Positions 34,557 to 44,028 of a stretch of DNA of 64,000 nucleotides are shown here, one piece after another. The stretch comes from Zygaena filipendulae (lineage: Eukaryota; Arthropoda; Insecta; Lepidoptera; Zygaenidae). The notes under the pieces are model-generated. The model worked only from the letters and a program-made list of their open reading frames with translations, was not told where the DNA came from and did not search any database. Both the position numbers and the translations under genes were made by a program. The first letter of the stretch is position 1, and each line of letters begins with the position of its first letter. The stretch lies in assembly GCA_907165275.2 (NCBI GenBank), contig OU015651.1, positions 11,988,501 through 12,052,500 of the forward strand. Reading direction: 5' to 3'.

Positions 34557-35129
34557 AAGCGTGTACCAGACTGTTGTAAACAAGCTCAAAACGGAGTTAT
34601 CCAACAGTTGTTTAAAACAGTGCGGACGGTTGTTTACAACGAAATTTCTGTTTCTTTTGGAAACTTGCTGCAATCTCAGCAGCGGCCCGCTGTGTAGACG
34701 TTTGTTGTAAACCACGCAACGCAAGCGCAGTTGAGTAGCGGCAGTCAGGGGGGCGCTCGCGCGTAGAGTAATTTGTTTATTCGCGCGCATACGTATGAAA
34801 ATGACGCAAGAAAAAAAATTCTTATGGAGTTTAACGATCTCTATAGGGATCTGCCGTATCTCTGGGACCTCGCAAACCAAAAAAAAAATTGTGTGGGAAT
34901 ATTTTATTTTATATTTTCTCTTTTTTTTCCTCAATTGCACTCAAAAGAACAAAAGCCACACCAACTGTTTGAATTTTTGAAAGGCAACAAATTAGCTAGA
35001 CAAACGCACACTGAAGTTGGAGCCTTGTTTACAACAAGTGTGGACGGAAACACCAATGGCGGTTAAAACCAACCTCCCGCCAAGGTGACTTTGCGGAGAG
35101 GCTTGTTTACAACAGTCTGGTACACGCTT
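34557..35129. mobile_element. 573-bp TIR element 5' of the PLPP6-like gene
   Basis: Terminal inverted repeats: AAGCGTGTACCAGACTGTTG(TAAACAAGC) at 34557-34585 and its exact inverse at 35101-35129. Internal GTTTACAAC/GTTGTAAAC motifs recur, including just outside at 35,176-35,190. ORFs inside have no recognised domain. Ends 80 bp upstream of the proposed start codon, so it may overlap the promoter. Confidence 0.75.
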
Positions 35130-35245
35130 AAAACCGAACCTCCCGGCTCCCGCCAAGGTCAAAGGTGACTGCGGAGGCTTGTTTACAACAGTGAATCTAC
35201 CTCATACCTCATATTACGGCGGCCATAGGGCGGTCAAATATATTT

Positions 35246-35645
35246 TTTATTTTTTTTAATTTACCCCAATGGGGAAGGCAAAGGAAGTAAGTCCTTACAG
35301 CCAATTCAGAAGTATTTTTCTTCTTTTGGAGTTATTTAAGTACATCGAAATGCATTGGTGAGATGCATTTCGATGCTTTGCCAGAATTTTTGGCAGAACT
35401 CTCTATAGTTGAACCTTAATAGGACGCTCTGTGGGAAGTCGTATAGTAAAACGACAACTCCCCGATGAACGCCTTTCATCTTATTTCACTGTTTCCTCTA
35501 ATGGACACATTGTTCAACACTAATGGATCACTATTATGCAAAATCCACCACATTCACACAATATTAATCACGATAAACTAATTTACAAAACAAAGAAATA
35601 AAACTGACGTCCGTCACTGGCACTGCTAAAATCCCGCTAAAAAGC
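35246..35645 (-). mobile_element. Poly(A)-tailed interspersed repeat (copy 2)
   Basis: Minus orientation: head GGGATTTTAGCAGTGCCAGT near 35,640, tail CTTTGCCTTCCCCATTGGGG then A-rich near 35,250. Same family as 28,795-29,250 and 62,278-62,610. Confidence 0.6.
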
Positions 35646-35736
35646 CGCGGTCAAATAAAATATAATATTTTTTTTTGTTATGGCTTCAAAAAGTTTTCTT
35701 TTTTTAATTAATATGGCGTTTATTATTAAACCACTG

Positions 35737-35782
35737 CATGGAATTAATAGGTACTTCGTACGAAGTACCTATTAATTCCATG
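35737..35782. repeat. Perfect 46-bp palindrome flanked by 8-bp direct repeats
   Basis: CATGGAATTAATAGGTACTT CGT and its exact reverse complement with no spacer, 46 bp. Immediately flanked by AACCACTG at 35729-35736 and again at 35783-35790, resembling an insertion with an 8-bp target duplication. Confidence 0.9.
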
Positions 35783-35905
35783 AACCACTGCCACTGTTAG
35801 TGTTTCTATTAATTAAAAAAGAGTTTGTCTAAACTAAAATCGGGGTTTCCAGAGAAAAAATGGAAATTCACCAAATGATGATTTAAGAAATCACCAGAAA
35901 TCACC

Positions 35906-35914
35906 AATTGTTTT
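35906..35914. repeat. Target-site duplication of the Foldback-like element, left copy
   Basis: AATTGTTTT; repeated at 40068-40076 directly after the inverted right end. Confidence 0.85.
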
Positions 35915-38900
35915 GGCGGTGTGAAGTTGGCCCCCCAATGTCAAAAAAAAAATAAAATAAAGTGAGTTCTAGTGGCCCCCCACATAGTTCCGGAGTTCTT
36001 TATACTTTTTGGAAATAGTTCTGTTGTTTACATAGACCAAAAATGGTTTTGAAATAATGGGGGGCCAACTTCCCGATTTTCATATTTTACGGCCTTATAC
36101 CGCGAAAAGTATTAGTCAAATCGAAAAATGTTATAGAGATAATGTGTAGAACTCTTTGGGGGGCCAACGGAACTCTTACAAAAAAATCGATTTTTGAATA
36201 TTTTATTTTTTTTCAAAATAATTAATTATTTTCATCTGAACCTAGCGTCTTTCCTATCGGTTATATCGAAATAAGTTATAGGAAAAACTTATAGAACTCT
36301 TTGAGGGGCACCTAGAAATCTAAGAAAAAAATTCATTTTCCGGAAACTAGATGAAAATTGAGAAAAACTTTTTTTTTATACACAAGTATTTAAAAAAATG
36401 GCATGAGTTCTAGTTGCCCCCCACATAGTTCTGAATATCTATATACATTTTGGAAATAGTTCTGTTGTTTACATAGCCCAAAAATGGTTTTGAAATAATT
36501 TCCCAATTTTTTTACGGCCTTGTACCGCGAAAAGTATTAGTCAAATCGAAAAATGTTATAGGGATAATGTGTAGAACTCTTTGGGGGGCCAACGGAACTC
36601 TAACAAAAAAATCGATTTTTGAATATTTATTTTTTTCCAAAATAACTAATTATTTTCATCTGAACCTAGCGTCTTTCTTATCGGTTATATCGAAATAAGT
36701 TAGAAGAAAAACTTGTAGAACTCTTTGAGGGGCACCTAGAAATCTAAGAATAAATTTCATTTTCCGGAAACTAGATGAAAATTGAGAAAAACTTTTTTTT
36801 TATACACAAGTATTGAAAAAAATGGCATGAGTTCTAGTTGCCCCCCACATAGTTCTGAACATCTATATACATTTTGGAAATAGTTCTGTTGTTTACATAG
36901 CCCAAAAATGGTTTTGAAATAATTTCCCAATTTTTTTACGGCCTTGTACCGCGAAAAGTATTAGTCAAATCGAAAAATGTTATAGGGATAATGTGTAGAA
37001 CTCTTTGGGGGGCCAACGGAACTCTAACAAAAAAATCGATTTTTGAATATTTATTTTTTTCCAAAATAACTAATTATTTTCATCTGAATCTAGCGTCTTT
37101 CTTATCGGTTATATCGAAATAAGTTATGGGAAAAACTTGTAGAACTCTTTGAGGGGCACCTAGAAATCTAAGAAAAAAACACATTTTCCGGAAACTCGAT
37201 GAAAATTGAGAAATTTTTTTTTTATATACGCAAGTTTTTAAAAAAATGGCATGAGTTCTAGTTGCCCCCCACATAGTTCTGAACATCTATATACATTTTG
37301 GAAATAGTTCTGTTGTTTACATAGCCCAGAAATGGTTTTGAAATAATTTCCCAATTTTTTCACGGCCTTGTACCGCGAAAAGTATTAGTCAAATCGAAAA
37401 ATGTTATAGAGATAATGTGTAGAACTCTTTGGGAGGCCAACGGAACTCTAACAAAAAAATCGTTTTTTGAAATTATAATTTTTTCCAAAATAACTAATTA
37501 TTTTCATCTGAACCTAGCGTCTTTCTTATCGGTTATATCGAAATAAGTTATAGGAAAAACTTGTAGAACTCTTTGAGGGCCACTTAGAAATCTAAGAAAA
37601 AATCACATTTTCCGGAAACTAGATGAAAATTGAGAAGAACTTTTTTTTTATACACAAGTTTTTTAAAAAATGGCATGAGTTCTGGTTGCCCCCCACATAG
37701 TTCTGAACACATTATCCCTATAACATTTTTCGATTTGACTAATACTTTTCGCGGTACAAGGCCGTAAAACAATTGGGCAATTATTTCAAAACCATTTTTG
37801 GTCTATGTAAACAACAGAACTATTTCTAAAATGTATAAAGATGTTCAGAACTATGTGGGGGGCAACTAGAACTCATGCCATTTTTTTAAAAACTTGTGTA
37901 TATAAAAAAAGTTTTTCTCAATTTTCATCGAGTTTCCGGAAAATGTGTTTTTTTCTTAGATTTCTAGGTGCCCCTCAAAGAGTTCTACAAGTTTTTCCTA
38001 TAACTTATTTCGATATAACCGATAAGAAAGACGCTAGGTTCAGATGAAAATAAGTAGTTATTTTGGAAAAAAATAAATATTCAAAAATCGATTTTTTTGT
38101 TAGAGTTCCGTTGGCCCCCCAAAGAGTTCTACACATTATCCCTATAACATTTTTCGATTTGACTAATACTTTTCGCGGTACAAGGCCGTAAAAAAATTGG
38201 GAAATTATTTCAAAACCATTTTTGGGCTATGTAAACAACAGAACTATTTCCAAAATGTATATAGATGTTCAGAACTATGTGGGGGGCAACTAGAACTCAT
38301 GCCATTTTTTTAAATACTTGTGTATAAAAAAAAAGTTTTTCTCAATTTTCATCTAGTTTCCGGAAAATGAATTTTTTTCTTAGTTTTCTAGGTGCCCCTC
38401 AAAGAGTTCTACAAGTTTTTCTTCTAACTTATTTCGATATAACCGATAAGAAAGACGCTAGGTTCAGATGAAAATAATTAGTTATTTTGGAAAAAAATAA
38501 AATATTCAAAAATCAATTTTTTTGTTAGAGTTCCGTTGGCCCCCCAAAGAGTTCTACACATTATCCCTATAACATTTTTCGATTTGACTAATACTTTTCG
38601 CGGTACAAGGCCGTAAAAAAATTGGGAAATTATTTCAAAACCATTTTTGGGCTATGTAAACAACAGAACTATTTTCAAAATGTATATAGATGTTCAGAAC
38701 TATGTGGGGGGCAACTAGAACTCATGCCATTTTTTTAAAAACTTGTGTATATAAAAAAAGTTTTTCTCAATTTTCATCGAGTTTCCGGAAAATGTGTTTT
38801 TTTCTTAGATTTCTAGGTGCCCCTCAAAGAGTTCTACAAGTTTTTCCTATAACTTATTTCGATATAACCGATAAGAAAGACGCTAGGTTCAGATGAAAAT

Positions 38901-40067
38901 AATTAGTTATTTTGGAAAAAAATAAATATTCAAAAATCGATTTTTTTGTTAGAGTTCCGTTGGCCCCCCAAAGAGTTCTACACATTATCCCTATAACATT
39001 TTTCGATTTGACTAATACTTTTCGCGGTACAAGGCCGTAAAAAAATTGGGAAATTATTTCAAAACCATTTTTGGGCTATGTAAACAACAGAACTATTTCC
39101 AAAATGTATATAGATGTTCAGAACTATGTGGGGAGCAACTAGAACTCATGCCATTTTTTTAAATACTTGTGTATAAAAAAAAAGTTTTTCTCAATTTTCA
39201 TCTAGTTTCCGGAAAATGAAATTTTTTCTTAGATTTCTAGGTGCCCCTCAAAGAGTTCTACAAGTTTTTCTTCTAACTTATTTCGATATAACCGATAAGA
39301 AAGACGCTAGGTTCAGATGAAAATAATTAGTTATTTTGGAAAAAAATAAAATATTCAAAAATCGATTTTTTTGTAAGAGTTCCGTTGGCCCCCCAAAGAG
39401 TTCTACACATTATCCCTATAACATTTTTCGATTTGACTAATACTTTTCGCGGTATAAGGCCGTAAAATATGAAAATCGGGAAATTATTTCAAAACCATTT
39501 TTGGTCTATGTAAACAACAGAACTATTTCTAAAATGTATATAGATGTTCAGAACTATGTGGGGGGCAACTAGAACTCATGCCATTTTTTTAGAAACTTGT
39601 GTATAAAAAAAAAGTTTTTCTCAATTTTCATCTAGTTTCCGGAAAATGAATTTTTTTCTTAGATTTCTAGGTGCCCCTTAAAGAGTTCTATAAGTTTTTC
39701 TTATAACTTATTTCGATATAACCGATAGGAAAGACGCTAGGTTCAGATGAAAATAATTAATTATTTTGAAAAAAAATAAAATATTCAAAAATCGATTTTT
39801 TTGTAAGAGTTCTGTTGGCCCCCCAAAGAGTTCTACACATTATCCCTATAACATTTTTCGATTTGACTAATACTTTTCGCGGTATAAGGCCGTAAAATAT
39901 GAAAATCGGGAAGTTGGCCCCCCATTATTTCAAAACAATTTTTGGTCTATGTAAACAACAGAACTATTTCCAAAAAGTATAAAGAACTCCGGAACTATGT
40001 GGGGGGCCACTAGAACTCACTTTATTTTATTTTTTTTTTGACATTGTGGGGCCAACTTCACACCGCC
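35915..40067. mobile_element. Foldback-like transposon: long inverted repeat made of ~424-bp subrepeats
   Basis: 4,153 bp. Left end GGCGGTGTGAAGTTGGCCCC and right end the inverse, with 9-bp AATTGTTTT target duplications outside. Left arm (35,915-~37,708) holds about four direct subrepeats; the motif GCATGAGTTCTAGTTGCCCC recurs at 36,401, 36,825, 37,249 and 37,673 (spacing 424). Right arm (~37,709-40,067) holds the same unit inverted; ACTCATGCC recurs at about 37,871, 38,295, 38,720, 39,144 and 39,574. There is almost no central spacer. The 68-aa ORFs inside are repeat translations. Long subrepeat-built TIRs plus a 9-bp duplication are features of Drosophila FB elements; no transposase is present. 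Confidence 0.88.
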
Positions 40068-40214
40068 AATTGTTTTTTCCCTTTAATAACATAATTTTTT
40101 TGTAAAGACAGAATGAAGTTCAATTCATTGTATTAATATGGTCGCAAGGTACAGTGCATGGTTTTGAAAAGGTTTTGAAAATTTTAAGAAAATTCTTTTT
40201 TTCTTAAAATTATA

Positions 40215-40575
40215 TAAAAAGGAAGGCAGCCAAGGTGACTGCGTCGGGGCAGAGCCGCTTGCAATGGGCAACCCCACGCTGTCCGCCAATACGGACAGGA
40301 ACTGAGGGCCGGATGGTCTATGGACCGCGGAGATCGTCGGGGCGGAGACGACGCCGCCCGTCGGCGCGGCGTCTAGGCTCCGTCAGCCAAGCTAAGTGGA
40401 GTGGGCTGCGTTGACTCGTCATCGCGAGCGATAAGCTCGGGCGGGAATTGCTTCCCTTCGGGTGAACAGGCGTGGAAGGGGGCCAGACCACGGATGTGCT
40501 CGTGGTCCGACGCGTCCGCCCGCTCGAACATCCGAGAGGTAAGCCGCTGGACGAACTCGCCCAGCGGAGGCTAGT
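40215..40575. other. GC-rich TE-derived stretch
   Basis: GC-rich block (GGACCGCGGAGATCGTCGGG, CGCCGCCCGTCGGCGCGGCG) in otherwise AT-rich DNA, ending GCGGAGGCTAGTTTCCT. No ORF. Probably continues past the AT-rich insert (40,585-40,873) into the LINE fragment at 40,892-41,254 and so may be part of the same retroelement. Confidence 0.4.
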
Positions 40576-40886
40576 TTCCTAAATTTTTCTTTTTAGTCCT
40601 TTTTGTAGATTATTAAAAAATATTGAACACGTATTTTTTTTTTTTTTATGTAACCAAAAAATAACGGAGATATATCAAGTCGAAATTTCACATGACGTCA
40701 CGCCTCGCTACAGTTTGTTCGCACGTTATAGCGAGCTGTGACGACACAAGTCCCCCACCCTAAACTTTAATGCGCTTTATCTATGCATATTTCCATTATT
40801 TTAAAAAAGCAAAAAATACGTGTCTTTTATTTTTTTACTATCTAACTAACGGACTAAATAGAATTTTGATTTTTTTACCCAGGAAA
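40573..40886. repeat. MITE of the CTAGTTTCCT family
   Basis: Inverted ends AGGCTAGTTTCCT (~40,570) and AGGAAACTAGCCT (~40,874), AT-rich interior with TGACGTCACG, ATAACGGAGA, ATACGTGTC and GCGCTTTATCTA. Shares this interior with 50,270-50,560 and more distantly with 478-702. It interrupts a GC-rich LINE-derived region. Confidence 0.65.
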
Positions 40887-40891
40887 CTAGC

Positions 40892-41254
40892 CTACTCCAA
40901 GCTCGCACGCAAGGACGCACATGGCAGTGCGTACCATGCCGAAGCGGCGTAGGTGAGTCGGGGCCTAATGTAGGTCTTGTAGACCCCGACTTTTACCCTC
41001 AGAGGGAGCCGAGAGTCGAGCACGCTGCGCAGCTGATACCACGCGACCCTAGCGCTTGCGATGACGTTTCTCACGTGATGCCTCAACGTGAGGCGACGAT
41101 CCACCGTGACACCCAGGTACTTGACCTGGTGGGACCACGCTATGCTCTGCCCGTGGAGGCGGAGGGATTCCATATTCAGGAGCCGTCCGGCCAAGTATAC
41201 AGCAACCATAGACAACATCACAGCCGTCGTTGCATCTGGGATGTCCGCTTTCAT
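40892..41254 (-). pseudogene. LINE reverse transcriptase C-terminal fragment
   Basis: 120 codons reading SHQVKYLGVTVDRRLTLRHH, then RSVLDSRLPLRVKVGVYKTY and IRPRLTYAASAWYALPC. This is the segment after the catalytic core of jockey-type LINE reverse transcriptases (YLGV.D..L...H, LPL..K...YK.YIRP.L.YA...W). No catalytic YADD, so a truncated relic. Confidence 0.8.
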
Positions 41255-41284
41255 CTATCTCGTGCAGTGTGTGTTGTACGCGTG

Positions 41285-41368
41285 TACATGTGTATTTGTG
41301 TGTGTGTGTGTGCGTGTGTGTGGATACTATGTATGGATGTGTGTGTTGTATGCGTGTATATGTGTATT

Positions 41369-41400
<32 letters not shown>
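41285..41400. repeat. GT-rich microsatellite
   Basis: Two tracts of alternating GT with interruptions (TGTGTGTGTGTGTGCGTGTG; TGTGTGTGTGTGTGTGTATG). ORFs with Cys/Val runs here are artefacts. Confidence 0.9.
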
Positions 41401-41726
41401 ATCTACTATCTGTAGACGAGCAATTCTTGTATATATGTATCTGTTATTATTTTTCTACTTCACTGCGCCGCACTCTCGTGGTCCCCGCTGACGCTGACTC
41501 AAAACCAGCACTGAGGGTTCCCATCCTCAGCATAATATGCTGAGTCAGCTTCCATTTGCAGCAGCGGAGACACCGCGACCAATCTATTATAATTTTTCAG
41601 GTTATTTAACTTATTTATTGTATTTGTTGTTAACTATAAATTTGTTTGTTAACTTTGTGTGTGTCTGTTGCGCAATAAAAATTATTATATTCTATTATTA
41701 ATTATGAGGTCCATATGAGACATTTT

Positions 41727-42975
41727 CTAAAACAGCGTAGCATATTTATTATTTTTTCTAACTTTGTCGAGAATTAAACTATTTGGAGAAGCAGGTTGTG
41801 GATATCTAGGGAAAGTTTGATACCAAGTAGCATTTGTAATTGCTGGGTCACATTGCCACCAACCGTACTGGAACAAAAAATAATAATTTCATGACGTTAC
41901 ACTTTACGTTTGCGTTTTGTTTGCCTTCATGCGCTCTGTGGGTAAATTCTCATTTAAAAATTAATAAAAGTTGACTTCAGAAGCAAATCCAGCACTTTTG
42001 AGTGTTTTTTCTAACGAAACTGTACCTACATATATTCGGATTTCGGACTTTTCCTATAGGTACCTATGCTTTAATAACTAACTAGCTAGCTGTTCCCTAA
42101 GGTTTCACCAGCGGTAATTTCGGGAGTTCCCGCGGGAATTCCAGAATAAACTATACGTATGAACCATCCTCTTGAATCACTATATCTATTAAAAAAACCG
42201 CATCAAAATCCGATGCGTAGTTCTAAACTATCTACTTTTGTCGATAACTTTTTGCCATTTGCAATACAATACAGGTGTTTAGATTACATTCAACCTGATC
42301 CCCCCCCCCCCCCCCCCCCCCCACGGGCCAGAACCTGGGTATGGATCTATCATCTAAGCATAGGTACATAATAATATACCTACTACATAGATCTTCAGCG
42401 GGAAGCGACTTTGTCTTATAAACTACGAGAGACATAAGTCTAGTTAATTTGTGATACCTACTAGTAGTGATAATAATAAAATTTATTAAGTAGGTATCAC
42501 CTCGATTGACGTTGTTGGAGGCAATCTGTACATATCTGCTGGTCCGCATGGCTTTATAATACCTTTTCGTTTCATCTTAATAAATCTCTGCATAGAGCCA
42601 TATGCAAATCCATTTACCCTGCCTATATAGCAGTCAAGAACCCTTATTGTATCTGTATCAGGTCTGCCTATCTGTGTGATAGATGATGAATAACCAATAC
42701 ATTAGGTATAATTAAACAATAAAAAAAAACAAACTGAAGTGGAAGTTCAGAAGATTTTATTTTGTAGGTTTGGTTACTTCCTTGCTTGCTTGCGCGACTT
42801 GCGCGCACATTGCGCAAACATAGGTACCTACCTTTTCAGGGCAAGTGGAGTATTTTTTAATATTTTGCATCAGTGGTTTAACGTCCTCTTTTTTCATAGG
42901 CTCTCTGTATTCTTCTCTCATCATATCACTAATGTAATTTTGTGGACCATGTAAAGTTATACCAAAAAATTCCAT
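41727..42975 (-). CDS. Small three-exon protein, TEX49-like (ciliary/sperm microtubule protein?)
   Basis: Reconstructed gene; no single ORF shows it. Exon 1 42975-42832 (MEFFGITLHGPQNYISDMMR..., donor AAG|GTAGGT), exon 2 42671-42501 (IGRPDTDTIRVLDCYIGRVN..., QRFIKMKRKGI, GPADMYRLPPTTSIE, donor GAG|GTGATA), exon 3 41867-41727 (YGWWQCDPAITNATWYQTFP, NKYATLF, TAG). All three junctions are phase 0 and preceded by CACAG or TTCCAG; product 151 aa. No signal peptide or membrane segment. The order of a short FFG.. start, a KGI.KP.GP..YR.P.T region, a GWW motif and an F-rich end after N.(K/R) recalls small TEX49-type axonemal proteins, but this resemblance is from memory and weak. A possible 5' untranslated exon ends at 43,257. 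Confidence 0.7.
42301..42322. repeat. Poly(C) tract of 22
   Basis: An uninterrupted homopolymer of C between exons 2 and 3 of the TEX49-like gene; unusual in an AT-rich genome and a likely indel site. Confidence 0.9.
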
Positions 42976-43732
42976 AACTTGGGAAAAAATATTGGTAAGT
43001 ATCACTCAAAAATGTGACATTTCAACTAAATGGATTTCTAAATAGTGCTTGTTTATTCTTTGTCTAAATATAACACTATGGAAATTCGATTCTGATGAAG
43101 AATTTTGTTTTTTCTGATTTCTCATATGGACATTCGAGTGAAAAAAACCATTGAAGTGAAAAAAAAACATCGAATGCAAGTGATGAGTTCCGTTTTCTTC
43201 ACAATTTGGTACGCAAAATCGCATCATATTTATTTTATATTTTAAAAATAACTTACGGAAATCGAAGACGGGTTTCGTTTTCGTGACTTCGTCATTTATT
43301 TTTGTATCTGTGCCATATTTTCAATTTGGAGATTTGAATCTTAATTATTAATTTGGCAATACTTTTTGCTACTAGAGCTAGAGTGCTAAGTTAATGCCTC
43401 CACTACATTATCGCCGAGTACAGACGATTAAATACGCGATCACGATAGTGTAGAGAGCATAGGGCATACTCGGCTGTACTCGCCGATCATCTTCTATGAT
43501 CGTCTGCCACCCGTGAATTGTCGGTTTTTGTCGCCGATCACACGATCACACGATCAACGATTATCGGCGATCAGGGCTGGATCTACCATATGGCTTTTTG
43601 GGCTTCAGCCCAGGGCCCCGTGGATTCAAGGGGCCCCCAGCTAAGTCAAGTCGAAGTCAAAAATAGACGATAGTACGAAATCTCATTTTTGTCTATACTT
43701 TGAGTAATTAGGCGGGCCCCTAACTGAGTTAC

Positions 43733-43911
43733 TTGGATGTAAAACAGACTTATTTGCAATGTGAGTTGAGAGAAAACAAATGGCGCCTGAAATTTCAAAT
43801 ATTTTGAGGTTATAAAAACAACTCGATCGTTCTGTGGCTTGGTTGCAACTCAAACGAGTGAAATTTTAACCGAACAACTGCGCCCAAACCCACGGAACGC
43901 ACACCTGGCAA
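43733..43911. repeat. Half-copy of an inverted-repeat element upstream of RpL10A
   Basis: Runs from GGATGTAAAACAGACTTATT through GAGTTGAGAGAAAACAAATGG and TTCTGTGGCTTGGTTGCAAC to CCACGGAACGCACACC. The same sequence forms the two arms at 55,597-55,770 and 55,935-56,105. Its end is ~118 bp from the RpL10A start codon. Confidence 0.75.
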
Positions 43912-43978
43912 GTGTTGACTTCTCTCTCTTCTCTTTGGCCCATAGATAATACAATATCTTTGACCTTTGCTCATTCAG

Positions 43979-44028
43979 TTCTTTTCCGTAGTGATTGTGT
44001 CGCTGGAAGCATCTAGAGAAAACTTAAA
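43979..44028 (+). promoter_or_regulatory. RpL10A 5' UTR with TOP-like pyrimidine tract
   Basis: CAGTTCTTTTCCGTAGTG about 50 nt before the ATG: a C/T-rich start typical of ribosomal protein mRNAs (5' terminal oligopyrimidine). Start site not mapped; inference only. Confidence 0.4.

Noticed and set aside
37080..38896. Several identical 68-codon ORFs (MFRTMWGATRTHAIF...)
   Set aside because: They are translations of the subrepeat of the Foldback-like element and appear in both orientations.
41230..41543. Cys/Val-rich ORFs
   Set aside because: Translations of a GT microsatellite.
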